A stretch of 41,647 nt of DNA from an uncultured Thermomicrobiales bacterium. GTDB taxonomy: Bacteria > Chloroflexota > Chloroflexia > Thermomicrobiales > UBA6265. Within the stretch, counting starts at the first letter, position 1; the number at the start of each line of letters is the position of its first letter. The translations under genes were made by a program, and so were the position numbers. A model generated the notes under the pieces. It had not been told where the DNA came from and did no database searches. It worked only from the letters and a program-made list of their open reading frames with translations. The stretch spans positions 1 through 41,647 of the forward strand of contig CADCWI010000012.1 in the NCBI GenBank assembly GCA_902806355.1, in the 5' to 3' direction. Of this stretch, positions 1-8,218 are shown one piece after another.

Positions 1-2
1 GC

Positions 3-125
3 GACAACGTGCAGATGGGGGTGGAGCTGATCACGCCGGTGGCGATCGAGGAGGGGCTGCGGTTCGCGATCCGCGAGGGCGGCCGGACCGTCGGCGCCGG
101 CGCCGTCACCCAGATCACCGAGTAG
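3..125 (+). CDS. tuf: Elongation factor Tu, C-terminal end (partial)
   Basis: The window opens inside this gene: forty in-frame codons and a TAG stop. The sequence contains [20 protein letters not shown] and then [13 protein letters not shown], the end of beta-barrel domain 3 of EF-Tu, the GTPase that delivers aminoacyl-tRNA to the ribosome. The canonical ending is usually V(T/S)xI followed by one or two residues, as here. It lies 91 bases before rpsJ, the usual str-operon to S10-operon junction. The start and GTPase domain are outside the window. Very sure of identity despite the short fragment. Confidence 0.95.
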   Translation, partial: DNVQMGVELITPVAIEEGLRFAIREGGRTVGAGAVTQITE

Positions 126-156
126 ACGAGACGAGGAAACGGGGCAACGTATACCT

Positions 157-189
157 CGTGGCGTGCCGCTGGTTTGGCGGCACGCCACG
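157..189 (+). promoter_or_regulatory. Perfect 13-bp stem-loop between tuf and rpsJ
   Basis: CGTGGCGTGCCGC (157-169) is exactly complementary to GCGGCACGCCACG (177-189), with a 7-base loop. It starts 31 bases after the tuf stop and ends 27 bases before the rpsJ start. No T-run follows, so it is not a classical intrinsic terminator. In other bacteria the leader of the S10 operon is where L4 acts on its own operon, so an S10-leader regulatory or mRNA-processing role is a reasonable inference. Confidence 0.7.
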
Positions 190-216
190 GTCGACGCAGG
201 CAGGGGAACTTCCACC

Positions 217-540
217 ATGGTAACGGCGCGCAAGGCGGCTCAGAAGATTCGGATTCGTCTCAAGGCCTACGACCACAAAATCCTTGACCAGTCGGCGGGA
301 CGAATCGTGGAAACCGCCGAAGCCACTGGAGCCAAGGTCGCTGGTCCTATTCCTCTTCCCACCCGGATCGAGAAGTTCAGCGTGATCCGCTCTCCGTTCA
401 TCGACAAGGATTCGCAAGAGCAGTTCGAGATTCGAACGCATAAGCGCCTGATCGATGTGTTGGAGCCAAGCGGCAACACGATTCGTGCCTTGATGCGACT
501 GAATCTGCCGGCCGGTGTGGATATCGAAATCAAGCTGTAG
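217..540 (+). CDS. rpsJ: 30S ribosomal protein S10
   Basis: S10 (107 residues, normal for the family) is part of the head of the 30S subunit and in many bacteria also binds NusB in antitermination. The signature [17 protein letters not shown] follows the N-terminus, and [20 protein letters not shown] is the family's tRNA-binding loop segment. The ATG at 217 is preferred over an in-frame start at 163 because residues upstream do not resemble S10 and an AGGGGA ribosome-binding site sits at 202-207. First gene of the S10 operon; a strong hairpin lies on each side of it. Confidence 0.98.
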   Translation: MVTARKAAQKIRIRLKAYDHKILDQSAGRIVETAEATGAKVAGPIPLPTRIEKFSVIRSPFIDKDSQEQFEIRTHKRLIDVLEPSGNTIRALMRLNLPAGVDIEIKL

Positions 541-555
541 CGAGTGGTGAGCGAG

Positions 556-591
556 TGCCAGTTCCCGACATCGCGAGATGTCGACCTGGCA
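556..591 (+). promoter_or_regulatory. Two-part stem-loop with GCGA tetraloop, rpsJ-rplC spacer
   Basis: The outer stem TGCCAG (556-561) pairs with CTGGCA (586-591). The inner stem CGACATC (566-572) pairs with GATGTCG (577-583) around the GNRA tetraloop GCGA (573-576). That is 13 base pairs with a small internal loop (TTCC opposite AC), inside a 125-base spacer that is long for two adjacent r-protein genes. No T-run follows. Function unknown; a protein-binding or RNase-processing element is possible. Confidence 0.65.
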
Positions 592-665
592 TAACGCACA
601 ACACGCTCTGCGAGCGGATGCGGCGCTGGACGCTGACTCCGTTTCCTGACCTCAGGGGAGAGCCA

Positions 666-1295
666 ATGGTTCGCGGATTGATCGGGCGCAAGCTCGGCAT
701 GACACAAATATTCGATGAACAGGGATTGGCACGGCCGGTCACGGTAATCGAAGCCGGCCCGTGCGTGGTGACACAGATCCGAAAGCAGGAAAAGGACGGC
801 TATGAAGCCGTCCAGCTCGGGTATGGAATATCGAAACGTTTGAACAAGCCGCAACAGGGCCATGTGCGGGCAAGCGGACATCAAGTTCGCACGCTGCGTG
901 AGTTCAAGGCCGATGACTACAGCAACATCGAGGTCGGCCAGGTCTTCACGGCCGATACGTTCTCGACCGGTGATGTCGTCGATGTCGTGGGTACGTCCAA
1001 GGGGCGCGGGTTCCAGGGCGGGATGAAGCGCCATGGATTCAGCGGTGGACCCAAGACCCATGGTCAGTCCGACCGTGCCAGGGCTCCGGGGTCGATCGGG
1101 TCCAGCGCGACACCTGGCCGGGTGTTCAAAGGTCTCAAGATGGCCGGCCACATGGGTCACGAACGTGTGACCGTGCAAAACCTCAAGGTCCTTCGTGTCG
1201 ATCCGGAACGCAACCTGATACTCGTCGAAGGATCCGTTCCCGGCCCGAACAAAGGCACTCTGTTGATCAGCCGTGCCGTGAAGGGTCGGAAGTAA
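666..1295 (+). CDS. rplC: 50S ribosomal protein L3
   Basis: L3 (209 residues, typical) is an early-assembly 50S protein whose long loop reaches toward the peptidyl-transferase centre. The N-terminus [20 protein letters not shown] is diagnostic, and [19 protein letters not shown] followed by a [15 protein letters not shown] segment is the conserved central loop. The ATG at 666 is preceded by AGGGGAGAG. The same frame is open upstream to 555, but those residues are not L3-like and cover the 556-591 hairpin. Followed by rplD after 49 bases. Confidence 0.98.
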   Translation: MVRGLIGRKLGMTQIFDEQGLARPVTVIEAGPCVVTQIRKQEKDGYEAVQLGYGISKRLNKPQQGHVRASGHQVRTLREFKADDYSNIEVGQVFTADTFSTGDVVDVVGTSKGRGFQGGMKRHGFSGGPKTHGQSDRARAPGSIGSSATPGRVFKGLKMAGHMGHERVTVQNLKVLRVDPERNLILVEGSVPGPNKGTLLISRAVKGRK

Positions 1296-1296
1296 T

Positions 1297-1314
1297 CGTG
1301 CGTGCCGACGCGCG
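1297..1314 (+). other. Short stem-loop, rplC-rplD spacer
   Basis: CGTGCGT (1297-1303) pairs with ACGCGCG (1308-1314) around a GCCG loop, with one G-T wobble. It begins two bases after the rplC stop. It is weaker than the neighbouring spacer hairpins and could be chance in GC-rich DNA. Confidence 0.35.
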
Positions 1315-1344
1315 GACGATGACTGAATGGGAGCAAAGACGACG

Positions 1345-2055
1345 ATGCAAGTAGAGGTTCACAACACGCAGGGCGAGGTCGTCGGCCATGTCGATCTCGA
1401 TGAGACAGTGTGGGGCATCGAGCCGCACATTTCCGTGATGCACCAGGCGCTGGTTCGTCAGCAAGCGAACGCCCGGCTCGGTACACACCAGACCAAGACG
1501 CGCGGTGAAGTCAGAGGTGGCGGTCGCAAGCCTTGGCGCCAGAAGGGCACCGGACGGGCCCGCCAAGGCTCGACGCGGTCTCCGCAATGGAAGGGCGGCG
1601 GTGTCGTTTGGGGGCCGCATCCCCGGAAGTACACGCAAGCCATGCCAAAGCAGATGCGCCGCCTGGCGATCCGCTCGGCGCTCTCCGCGAAGCTGCGGGA
1701 TGACCGGCTGACGGTTATCCGGGGGCTTGGCGAGATCGAGCCGAGGACAAAGGCGTTCAAGACCGTGCTAAGCGCGCTGCCGGATTCCCGGTCCGTCCTG
1801 GTCGTGATGGCCGAGAAGAACGATGTGATCGAGCGTTCCGCCGCGAATCTCGAGCAGGCGAAGACGATCATCGCACCAATCCTGAATGTGCGGGATGTTC
1901 TGAAATACGATCGTTTGATAGTCACGGAAGAGGCACTGGCGGTCATCGAGGGCCTCTGGGCACTTTCAGAAGGCAGGCGGGCGCCGAGCCAGTGGAAGCT
2001 GGATAGGCAGGCTGTCGCGGATGCGATGGCTGAGCCCGTGGCGGAGGTAGCCTAA
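1345..2055 (+). CDS. rplD: 50S ribosomal protein L4
   Basis: L4 (236 residues) binds 23S rRNA domain I and lines the exit tunnel; in several bacteria it represses its own S10 operon. The loop [20 protein letters not shown] and following [10 protein letters not shown] are the L4 tunnel-extension signature. I prefer the ATG at 1345 (MQVEVHN), with GGGAG at 1329-1333 as ribosome-binding site. The ATG at 1327 would add MGAKTT and cannot be excluded. The stop is one base before rplW, so translation is probably coupled. The C-terminus has an extra roughly 20-residue, Ala/Glu-rich end. Confidence 0.97.
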   Translation: MQVEVHNTQGEVVGHVDLDETVWGIEPHISVMHQALVRQQANARLGTHQTKTRGEVRGGGRKPWRQKGTGRARQGSTRSPQWKGGGVVWGPHPRKYTQAMPKQMRRLAIRSALSAKLRDDRLTVIRGLGEIEPRTKAFKTVLSALPDSRSVLVVMAEKNDVIERSAANLEQAKTIIAPILNVRDVLKYDRLIVTEEALAVIEGLWALSEGRRAPSQWKLDRQAVADAMAEPVAEVA

Positions 2056-2056
2056 G

Positions 2057-2368
2057 ATGGCCGAGCTCAGGCTTGAAGACGTTATTCGCAAACCACTCAT
2101 CACCGAAAAGAACACGTGGCTGATGGAGAAGGGGCAATACACCTTCGAAGTTCATCCAGACGCGAACAAGATCCAGATCAAAGCCGCCGTGCAATCGACC
2201 TTTTCGGTCAACGTGAAAGCCGTCAACACGCTCAACGTCAAGCCAAAGCCGAAGTCACGGATGGTGCGACGTGGTGCGGGACGGATCCAGGGCACGCGGC
2301 CGGGTTGGAAGAAGGCGATCGTGACGCTGGTGCCGGGCGAGCACATCGATCTCTTCGAGCAGGTATAG
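2057..2368 (+). CDS. rplW: 50S ribosomal protein L23
   Basis: L23 (103 residues) sits at the polypeptide exit and is the docking site for trigger factor and SRP. The family start [20 protein letters not shown] and the later [16 protein letters not shown] are characteristic. The ATG follows the rplD stop by one base, with its GGAGG ribosome-binding site inside the end of rplD. A 67-base spacer with a strong hairpin separates it from rplB. Confidence 0.97.
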   Translation: MAELRLEDVIRKPLITEKNTWLMEKGQYTFEVHPDANKIQIKAAVQSTFSVNVKAVNTLNVKPKPKSRMVRRGAGRIQGTRPGWKKAIVTLVPGEHIDLFEQV

Positions 2369-2379
2369 AGACGCGGTAG

Positions 2380-2412
2380 GGCATTTCCGCGCCGCAAGGT
2401 GTGGGAAATGCC
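2380..2412 (+). promoter_or_regulatory. Long stem-loop with GCAA tetraloop, rplW-rplB spacer
   Basis: GGCATTTCC (2380-2388) pairs with GGAAATGCC (2404-2412). Inside it, GCGCC pairs with GGTGT (two G-T wobbles) around a GCAA tetraloop (2395-2398). The whole makes about 14 base pairs with a single bulged G. It ends 7 bases before the AGAAGGGA ribosome-binding site of rplB, so it could affect rplB translation. No T-run. Role inferred, not shown. Confidence 0.65.
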
Positions 2413-2435
2413 GCTGCAGAAGGGAACGTTTGGGA

Positions 2436-3266
2436 ATGCCAATTCGCAAGTACAAGCCAACCTCCCCGGCGCGTCGCTCGATGAGTGTCAGCACGTTCGA
2501 GGAGATCACCAAGAAGAAGCCGGAGAAACGGCTCGTTCAGGTGCTGAAGAAGCATGCGGGCCGGAACAATCGCGGTCGCATCACGACCCGTCACCGTGGC
2601 GGCGGCGCCAAGCGGTTCTACCGGATCATCGACTTCAAGCGGAACAAGTTCGGCGTCCCGGCCCGGGTCGCGGCGATCGAATACGATCCGAACCGCTCGG
2701 CGCGTATCGCATTGCTGTTCTACCGGGACGGCGAAAAGCGGTACATCCTTGCCCCTCTTGGGGTACGGGTGAACGACACCGTCGTTTCGGGGCCAGAGGC
2801 GCCGATCCGGACCGGGAATGCGCTGCCGCTGAGCAATATCCCAACCGGTACGCAGATCCACAATATCGAGCTGTATCCGGGCAAGGGAGGCCAGCTCTGC
2901 CGGTCCGCCGGAACGTCCGCGCAATTGATGGCGAAGGTCGGTGATTATGCCCAGATCCGCATGCCTTCCGGAGAAGTCCGGCTGGTGTTGTTGACCTGCC
3001 TGGCCACACTCGGCCAGGTCGGCAATGTCGATCACGAGAACATCCAGATCGGCAAGGCAGGACGCAGCCGGCACATGGGCAAGCGCCCGACCGTTCGCGG
3101 ATCGGTCATGAACCCGCGCGACCATCCGCACGGAGGTGGCGAGGGCAAGGCTCCGATTGGCGGTCAGCCCAAGACGAAGTGGGGCAAGCCCGCGTTCCAG
3201 CGAACGCGGAACAGCAAGCGCACCGATTCGATGATCGTTCGCCGCCGTCCGACGAAGCGGCGCTAA
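2436..3266 (+). CDS. rplB: 50S ribosomal protein L2
   Basis: L2 (276 residues, normal) is the most conserved 50S protein and is needed for subunit joining and peptidyl transfer. [18 protein letters not shown] is the canonical start. The C-terminal [20 protein letters not shown] contains the functionally important histidine within the HPHGGGEG motif. ATG 2436 is chosen over an in-frame TTG at 2430; the ribosome-binding site is AGAAGGGA at 2418-2425. The spacer to rpsS is 66 bases. Confidence 0.98.
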   Translation: MPIRKYKPTSPARRSMSVSTFEEITKKKPEKRLVQVLKKHAGRNNRGRITTRHRGGGAKRFYRIIDFKRNKFGVPARVAAIEYDPNRSARIALLFYRDGEKRYILAPLGVRVNDTVVSGPEAPIRTGNALPLSNIPTGTQIHNIELYPGKGGQLCRSAGTSAQLMAKVGDYAQIRMPSGEVRLVLLTCLATLGQVGNVDHENIQIGKAGRSRHMGKRPTVRGSVMNPRDHPHGGGEGKAPIGGQPKTKWGKPAFQRTRNSKRTDSMIVRRRPTKRR

Positions 3267-3269
3267 CGA

Positions 3270-3289
3270 CATGGCGCGACCGGGCCATG
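3270..3289 (+). other. Stem-loop, rplB-rpsS spacer
   Basis: CATGGC (3270-3275) pairs with GCCATG (3284-3289) around an 8-base loop, four bases after the rplB stop. Six perfect pairs; modest on its own but in line with hairpins in neighbouring spacers. Confidence 0.35.
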
Positions 3290-3332
3290 CACGGAAGCGC
3301 ACTTACAGCTGGGCATCTACGAGGAGAACACC

Positions 3333-3614
3333 ATGGCGAGATCATCCAAGAAGGGGCCGTATATCGACCTCAAGCTCCAGAAGAAGGTCGAGGTCCTCAA
3401 TCAGACGAATCAGCGGACGGTCATCCGCACCTGGGCCCGGGCGAGCACGATCTTCCCGGGCATGGTCGGTCACACGATCGCCGTGCATAACGGTCGGCAG
3501 CATGTGCCGATCTTCGTGAACGAGCAGATGGTGGGACACAAGCTGGGTGAATTCGCTCCGACCCGGACCTTTCGTGGTCACGGGAAGGATGCGGATCGCC
3601 GCGGTCGCCGGTAA
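3333..3614 (+). CDS. rpsS: 30S ribosomal protein S19
   Basis: S19 (93 residues) lies in the 30S head beside S13 and contacts the B1a bridge. [20 protein letters not shown] at the start and [17 protein letters not shown] near the end are the family signatures, and the C-terminus is basic as expected. A GAGGAG ribosome-binding site precedes the ATG. It sits between rplB and rplV as in nearly all bacteria. Confidence 0.98.
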   Translation: MARSSKKGPYIDLKLQKKVEVLNQTNQRTVIRTWARASTIFPGMVGHTIAVHNGRQHVPIFVNEQMVGHKLGEFAPTRTFRGHGKDADRRGRR

Positions 3615-3636
3615 GGCGGGGTAGGACGAAAGAGCG

Positions 3637-3978
3637 ATGGAAGTTCAAGCTAGCGTACAGCGCGTTCGTGTCTCCCCACGGAAAGCCCGGCTGGTCGTGG
3701 ACCTGGTCCGCGGCAAGAAGGTGACCGATGCGATTGCGCTGATGAAGTTCGTCCCGAACAAGGCGGCGCTCGATGTCGAGCGCTTGCTGAAATCGGTGGC
3801 GGCGAATGCCGAAAACAACTACGACCTGGATCCGAACGATCTGTGGATCAAAGCGATCTATGCCGACGATGCGGCGCAGATGCGTCGCTTCAAGCCGAAG
3901 GCTCGTGGTCGCGTAGGGCGGATCCTGCGACGATCGTGCCACATCACGGTCATCGCCGAAGAGAGGGAGCGCCGCTAA
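3637..3978 (+). CDS. rplV: 50S ribosomal protein L22
   Basis: L22 (113 residues) lines the exit tunnel with a long beta-hairpin. [20 protein letters not shown] is the conserved core and [20 protein letters not shown] is the tunnel hairpin with its basic tip. It is 22 bases after rpsS. Its TAA overlaps the rpsC ATG by one base (TAATG), so the two are translationally coupled. Confidence 0.98.
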   Translation: MEVQASVQRVRVSPRKARLVVDLVRGKKVTDAIALMKFVPNKAALDVERLLKSVAANAENNYDLDPNDLWIKAIYADDAAQMRRFKPKARGRVGRILRRSCHITVIAEERERR

Positions 3979-4661
3979 TGGGACGTAAAGTCAATCCGAT
4001 TGGATTCAGGCTCGGTATTGCCAGCGACTGGGAATCGAAATGGTTCGCGGAACGGACGTATACTGAGCTGTTGCACGAGGATCTCAAGATCCGCAAGCTG
4101 GTCATGAACGAGCTGACCCGGGCCGGTATCTCCCGGATCGAGCTGGAGCGCTCGGCCAACAAGGTCGATGTCACGCTTCACACCTCCAAGCCCGGCATCG
4201 TGATCGGAAAACAGGGCGCCAATGTCGAGCGCCTGCGGCAGATGCTCGAGAAGGAAGTTGGCAAGAAAGTCAATGTCCGGATCGAGGAGATCAAGATTCC
4301 CGAGATCGAAGCCCGCCTGATTGCCGAGAGCATCGCCGAGCAGATCGCGCGACGCGTCTCGTACCGCCGGGCAATGAAGCATGCAGTGCAACAGGCGATG
4401 CGCCGTGGTGCCAAGGGCGTCAAGATCCGGCTTGCCGGCCGCCTCGGTGGTGCCGAGATGAGCCGCCAGGTGACGGAGATGGATGGCCGGGTGCCGCTGC
4501 ATACGCTGCGCGCCAACATCGACTTCGCGACCGTGCACGCCGGAACCACTTATGGCCGGATCGGCGTCAAGGTCTGGGTATACAAGGGCGATGTGATCCG
4601 GGCGGCCAACGAAGTGACCGAGGCTTCGTTGACAGCCGATCTGGCGAATGTAGGCGATTAG
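3978..4661 (+). CDS. rpsC: 30S ribosomal protein S3
   Basis: S3 (227 residues) forms part of the mRNA entry site of the 30S subunit. [20 protein letters not shown] opens the protein. The KH domain contains [11 protein letters not shown] (GxxG loop), and [20 protein letters not shown] is the conserved C-terminal domain segment. The ATG at 3978 overlaps the rplV stop; the frame is open further upstream inside rplV but that part is not S3. Confidence 0.98.
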   Translation: MGRKVNPIGFRLGIASDWESKWFAERTYTELLHEDLKIRKLVMNELTRAGISRIELERSANKVDVTLHTSKPGIVIGKQGANVERLRQMLEKEVGKKVNVRIEEIKIPEIEARLIAESIAEQIARRVSYRRAMKHAVQQAMRRGAKGVKIRLAGRLGGAEMSRQVTEMDGRVPLHTLRANIDFATVHAGTTYGRIGVKVWVYKGDVIRAANEVTEASLTADLANVGD

Positions 4662-4726
4662 CGCCTGACGCGGACCTTGCCCGATTCACGGACGGGGGCA
4701 GGGCCCATGAAGCGGAGCGACGAGTC

Positions 4727-5170
4727 ATGTTGATGCCGAAGCGGACGAAATACCGCAAGGTCATGCGAGGCCGGATGCGCGGTAAGGCATACCGTGGCGG
4801 GGAGATCTCGTTCGGCGAATTCGGGCTGCAATCGACTGAGCCAGCATGGGTGACCAGCCGGCAGATCGAGGCGGCACGACGAGCGATCACCAACTACCTG
4901 AAGCGAGGCGGCAAGGTCTGGATCAGGATCTTCCCGGACAAGCCTGTCACGCAGAAGCCGGCGGAAACACGGATGGGTAAGGGCAAGGGCAACCCTGAGT
5001 ACTGGGTCGCCGTGGTGAAGCCTGGCAGGATGTTATTCGAGATCGGTGGTGTGTCCCAGGATCGGGCGGAAGAGGCGCTTCGTCGCGCCGGCATGAAGAT
5101 GCCGATGAAGACGAAAGTCCTCGTTCGTGAGACGCCAGGTGCGCCATCTGTCGAGGAAGGCGCCGCATGA
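4727..5170 (+). CDS. rplP: 50S ribosomal protein L16
   Basis: L16 (147 residues) helps shape the A-site of the 50S subunit. [19 protein letters not shown] is the typical start, and [20 protein letters not shown] is the diagnostic loop; in E. coli L16 the arginine hydroxylated by YcfD lies in this region. GGAG at 4714-4717 serves the ATG. The last four bases overlap the rpmC start (ATGA), indicating coupling. Confidence 0.98.
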   Translation: MLMPKRTKYRKVMRGRMRGKAYRGGEISFGEFGLQSTEPAWVTSRQIEAARRAITNYLKRGGKVWIRIFPDKPVTQKPAETRMGKGKGNPEYWVAVVKPGRMLFEIGGVSQDRAEEALRRAGMKMPMKTKVLVRETPGAPSVEEGAA

Positions 5171-5445
5171 AAGCCGCAGAGATCAGGGCGCTGAACGCGG
5201 AGCAGCGCGAGGAGCAACTCCGCGACCTGCACGCCGAATGGCGGGACCTGCGTTTCCAGGAAGCGGTGGGCCAACTTACCGCGACCGCACGGACGCGCCA
5301 GATTCGCAAAGATATCGCCCGGATCCTGACGATCCAGGGAGAGGTATCGCGGCAACAACCCACCACGAACGGCAATGCGGTGGCCAGCACGACCGCGGTG
5401 ACGAGTAATCGACCCCGACGGATCCGGTTGAGACCGTCGCGTTAG
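5167..5445 (+). CDS. rpmC: 50S ribosomal protein L29, with C-terminal extension
   Basis: L29 forms a two-helix hairpin at the peptide exit. [20 protein letters not shown] and [19 protein letters not shown] are the two helices. At 92 residues the protein is about 25 longer than usual. The extra tail after residue 66 is Thr/Asn/Ala-rich and then basic ([11 protein letters not shown]), likely unstructured or rRNA-contacting. It starts inside the end of rplP; 103 bases follow before rpsQ. Confidence 0.95.
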   Translation: MKAAEIRALNAEQREEQLRDLHAEWRDLRFQEAVGQLTATARTRQIRKDIARILTIQGEVSRQQPTTNGNAVASTTAVTSNRPRRIRLRPSR

Positions 5446-5548
5446 CGCCAGTGGTACGTGTGATCTGTAGATAGACGAGCGGTGTCAGCGGCGTGCCGGG
5501 CAAAGCGCCTCCATGCGGTGGCCCGCCTTCGAAAATGTGAGGAAACGC

Positions 5549-5857
5549 ATGAGTGACGTTCAGGAAACGGCAGTACCGGTGGAGGACAACCAGGCGCCGC
5601 TGCAAAAGCCGCGGTCGATGAAGGTTGGCCGGGTCGCCAGCGACAAGATGGACAAGACGGTCGTCGTGACGGTGGATTACGTTCGCCGCCATCCGCTGTA
5701 TCACAAGCGGATCACGCGGACCAGCCGGTTCATGGCGCATGATGAGCTCAACGCCTGCAAGCCAGGTGATCTGGTTCGCATAGAGGAAACGCGGCCCTTG
5801 TCCAAGCACAAGCGTTGGGTCGTCCGCGAGATTGTCGAGCGCGCGGTCCAGATCTAG
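5549..5857 (+). CDS. rpsQ: 30S ribosomal protein S17
   Basis: S17 is an OB-fold protein that binds 16S rRNA helix 11. The core begins at [18 protein letters not shown] and continues with [19 protein letters not shown] and the family motif [18 protein letters not shown]. At 102 residues it has an N-terminal lead of about 25 residues ([15 protein letters not shown]...), longer than E. coli. ATG 5549 is preferred over one at 5513 because GTGAGGA sits just upstream. A 156-base spacer follows. Confidence 0.97.
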   Translation: MSDVQETAVPVEDNQAPLQKPRSMKVGRVASDKMDKTVVVTVDYVRRHPLYHKRITRTSRFMAHDELNACKPGDLVRIEETRPLSKHKRWVVREIVERAVQI

Positions 5858-5890
5858 GTCTGGTCTGTTCGGCGTTGAGATTCGAGTTTG

Positions 5891-5919
5891 CAGTGCCTGT
5901 GCGTATCGTGAACGCACTG
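5891..5919 (+). promoter_or_regulatory. Pair of competing stem-loops, rpsQ-rplN spacer
   Basis: GTGCGT (5899-5904) pairs perfectly with ACGCAC (5912-5917) around a 7-base loop. CAGTGC (5891-5896) pairs perfectly with GCACTG (5914-5919). Both use GCAC at 5914-5917, so they cannot form together. The spacer is 156 bases long and separates the S10-type from the spc-type genes. Regulatory meaning is inference. Confidence 0.4.
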
Positions 5920-6013
5920 ATCCGGTTCTGCGACAATGGTTGACATACGACGCAACGTCCAGGCAGTGACATCGTGGATGGCACACGCGTTGGGCATTCG
6001 GAGGTAAGCAGCG

Positions 6014-6382
6014 GTGATTCAGCCACAGACCCGGCTCAGGGTAGCCGACAATAGTGGAGCACGGGAGATCATGTGCATCCGCGTGCTGGGTGGCTCATCC
6101 CGGAAGTGGGGCAGTGTTGGCGACACGATCATCGCTTCGGTGAAGGTCGCTCAGCCAAACGCCGCCGTGAAGAAGGGCGATGTCGTGCGTGCGGTGATCG
6201 TGCGGACGGCGAGCGAATATGGGCGGCCTGACGGTAGCCACATCAAGTTCGATGACAACGCGGCGGTGCTGATCAATGCGCAAAACGCGCCTCGCGGCAC
6301 GCGAATCTTCGGCCCGGTCGGGCGGGAGCTCCGTGAGCGAGCGTTCATGCGGATTGTGTCGCTTGCGCCGGAAACGCTGTAG
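6014..6382 (+). CDS. rplN: 50S ribosomal protein L14
   Basis: L14 (122 residues, exactly the usual size) makes intersubunit bridges and binds the silencing factor RsfS. It starts [20 protein letters not shown] and ends with [20 protein letters not shown], both canonical. The start codon is GTG at 6014, with GGAGG at 5999-6004 upstream. It is followed by rplX after nine bases. Confidence 0.98.
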   Translation: MIQPQTRLRVADNSGAREIMCIRVLGGSSRKWGSVGDTIIASVKVAQPNAAVKKGDVVRAVIVRTASEYGRPDGSHIKFDDNAAVLINAQNAPRGTRIFGPVGRELRERAFMRIVSLAPETL

Positions 6383-6391
6383 GGATCGGTG

Positions 6392-6715
6392 ATGAGGAAA
6401 ATTCGTACCGGCGATGAAGTGTTCATCACCAGCGGTCGTAACAAGGGTCAGCGCGGCGTTGTCCGCCAGAACCTGATTGACAAGGACCGCGTGGTGGTCG
6501 ATGGCGTCAACATCGTCAAGAAGCACATCAAGCGAGGCCGTGCCCGCCAGGCGGGTATCGTCGAGGTAGAAGCACCGCTTCACGTCTCGAATGTCAAGCT
6601 GGTTTGTCCGTCGTGTGGTGAAGTCAGCCGGGTTGGCATCCGCGAGGATGGTGACGGCAAGAACGAGCGGTTCTGCAAGAAGTGCGATCGGGCGATTCCC
6701 CGACCGGCGGTGTAG
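6392..6715 (+). CDS. rplX: 50S ribosomal protein L24, zinc-ribbon form
   Basis: L24 (107 residues) is an assembly initiator of the 50S subunit. The KOW motif is in [18 protein letters not shown], and NIVKKHIKR plus [20 protein letters not shown] are conserved. The C-terminal half carries CPSCG and, later, CKKC, a likely zinc ribbon found in a subset of bacterial L24 proteins. I take ATG 6392 (AGGG at 6381-6384); a GTG at 6389 is also in frame. It is followed by an unusually long 244-base spacer. Confidence 0.97.
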   Translation: MRKIRTGDEVFITSGRNKGQRGVVRQNLIDKDRVVVDGVNIVKKHIKRGRARQAGIVEVEAPLHVSNVKLVCPSCGEVSRVGIREDGDGKNERFCKKCDRAIPRPAV

Positions 6716-6818
6716 CCGCCGGGACGGTCGTCCGTTCTCCTGATACGCGGGAACCGAAAGCCGCATGGGCACCGATCGTGGCCATGTGGATGATCTAAAA
6801 GTGGTGTTCCGGAGCTAT

Positions 6819-6841
6819 GCGATGAACGGTCCGTTCATCGC
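6819..6841 (+). promoter_or_regulatory. 10-bp stem-loop, rplX-rplE spacer
   Basis: GCGATGAACG (6819-6828) pairs perfectly with CGTTCATCGC (6832-6841), leaving a 3-base loop GTC. Outside it AGC and GCT can extend the stem past a TAT bulge. It is in the middle of a 244-base spacer where most bacteria have almost none. A smaller hairpin CCGGA/TCCGG (6926-6930, 6937-6941) sits just ahead of the rplE ribosome-binding site. No T-run follows either. Confidence 0.6.
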
Positions 6842-6959
6842 GCTGTGAGCACGAATAAGAGGAGCGGCGACCTGAGTGCCGTTCATCCGGCAGACCAGGT
6901 GGGAACGCCGAAGATCCATGGGTAACCGGACCCTTTTCCGGAGTGAGGCAAGGTGTTGT

Positions 6960-7499
6960 ATGGCACGAGTACGCGATCGCTACCGGGAAGATGTGCTTCC
7001 CGCCCTTACCAGCGATTTCGGTTATGCGAACGTCTATCAGGTGCCCAAGCTCGAGAAGATCGTGATCAATATCGGTCTGGGCGAGGCGGTCGCCAACGGC
7101 CGGGCGCTCGACGCCGCGGTGAACGACCTGACCCTGATTACCGGGCAGAAGCCAGTGGTGACCAGAGCCAAGAAATCGATTGCGGCGTTCAAGCTCCGGG
7201 CCGGTATGCCGATCGGCGCGATGGTCACACTGCGCGGAGAGCGAATGTACGAGTTCTACGATCGATTGACTGCGATTGCACTGCCGCGAATCCGGGATTT
7301 CCGGGGGGTATCCCCGAACTCGTTCGACGGCCGGGGCAACTACACGTTGGGTCTCCGGGAGCAGATAGTCTTTCCGGAAATCGATTACGACCAGATCGAC
7401 AAGGTGCGCGGGCTCGAGATCAGCTTTGTAACCACCGCTCGCACCGATGAAGAGGGGCGCCGGTTGCTCGCGCTGCTCGGGATGCCGTTCGCCCGGTAG
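6960..7499 (+). CDS. rplE: 50S ribosomal protein L5
   Basis: L5 (179 residues, normal) binds 5S rRNA and contacts the P-site tRNA. The core has [20 protein letters not shown], then [20 protein letters not shown] and the [19 protein letters not shown] loop. The ATG at 6960 ([12 protein letters not shown]) is chosen; AAGGTG lies four bases upstream. An in-frame extension back to 6876 is not L5-like. rpsZ follows after 22 bases. Confidence 0.98.
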   Translation: MARVRDRYREDVLPALTSDFGYANVYQVPKLEKIVINIGLGEAVANGRALDAAVNDLTLITGQKPVVTRAKKSIAAFKLRAGMPIGAMVTLRGERMYEFYDRLTAIALPRIRDFRGVSPNSFDGRGNYTLGLREQIVFPEIDYDQIDKVRGLEISFVTTARTDEEGRRLLALLGMPFAR

Positions 7500-7521
7500 G
7501 GCATCGGTCGACGGAGGAATC

Positions 7522-7707
7522 ATGGCCAAGAAAAGTTCCATCGCGAAGTCGCAGCGCCCACCGAAGTTCTCAACCCGTGGCGTTAATCGTTGCCGGATAT
7601 GTGGGCGGAGCCGGGCGTACATGCGCAAATTTGGTGTATGCAGGATTTGCTTCCGCGAGTTGGCATCCGTAGGACGCCTGCCCGGCGTCACCAAGTCCAG
7701 TTGGTAA
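7522..7707 (+). CDS. rpsZ: 30S ribosomal protein S14, type Z
   Basis: This is the short zinc-binding S14 (61 residues) used in the 30S head. Cys24, Cys27, Cys40 and Cys43 form the C-x2-C...C-x2-C zinc site (CRICG and CRICF), and [16 protein letters not shown] is the family's C-terminus. The ATG at 7522 has GGAGG at 7514-7518. Having the zinc form in the main operon fits Gram-positive-type, Thermus and Chloroflexota bacteria. Confidence 0.98.
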   Translation: MAKKSSIAKSQRPPKFSTRGVNRCRICGRSRAYMRKFGVCRICFRELASVGRLPGVTKSSW

Positions 7708-7764
7708 TCAGCATCCGATGTCGAACGCACGTCGATCTCGGCACAGCGACGGAGAACGCGACGC

Positions 7765-8163
7765 ATGAGCGTAAATGACCCGATCAGCGATATGCTGACG
7801 AGGATTCGTAATGCAGGCATGGCCCGGCTCACCGAGACGTCCATGCCTTCGACGAAGATCCTGGTCGCGATCGCTGGAATCCTAAAGCAAGAAGGCTACA
7901 TCGAAGACTTTCAGGTCATCGAGAAGCGGCCGCAGAACCAGTTGAAAGTGACGCTGAGCTACACACCAGACAAGAGTCACGTGATCCGGGAGATCAAACG
8001 CATCAGTAAGCCGGGCCTGCGGATCTATGCCGGCAAGGACCAGCTTCCCCGGGTGCGCAGCGGCCTTGGCATCGCGATCGTGAGCACGCCGGAAGGGGTG
8101 CTCACGGGATACGAGGCCCGGAAGCGTGGAGTCGGCGGAGAGGTGCTCTGCACCGTCTGGTAA
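7765..8163 (+). CDS. rpsH: 30S ribosomal protein S8
   Basis: S8 (132 residues) binds the central domain of 16S rRNA and in E. coli represses the spc operon. [20 protein letters not shown] at the start and [20 protein letters not shown] near the end are typical, as is the final GGEVLCTVW. The preceding spacer is 57 bases and the following 55. Confidence 0.98.
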   Translation: MSVNDPISDMLTRIRNAGMARLTETSMPSTKILVAIAGILKQEGYIEDFQVIEKRPQNQLKVTLSYTPDKSHVIREIKRISKPGLRIYAGKDQLPRVRSGLGIAIVSTPEGVLTGYEARKRGVGGEVLCTVW

Positions 8164-8171
8164 CCAAATCA

Positions 8172-8201
8172 GGCCGGGGTGGCCTAACGCTGCTCCCGGC
8201 C
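8172..8201 (+). other. 7-bp stem-loop, rpsH-rplF spacer
   Basis: GGCCGGG (8172-8178) pairs perfectly with CCCGGCC (8195-8201) around a 16-base loop. It starts 8 bases after the rpsH stop and ends shortly before the rplF ribosome-binding site AGAGG. No T-run. Confidence 0.4.
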
Positions 8202-8218
8202 CCATAGAGGAATCTGCC

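Noticed and set aside
267..1178. 303-codon minus-strand open frame across rpsJ and rplC
   Set aside because: It lies opposite two certain r-protein genes, has no family resemblance, and long antisense frames are expected in GC-rich coding DNA.
5939..5944. Exact TTGACA -35 hexamer in the rpsQ-rplN spacer
   Set aside because: No -10-like hexamer occurs 16-18 bases downstream, so a promoter cannot be supported.
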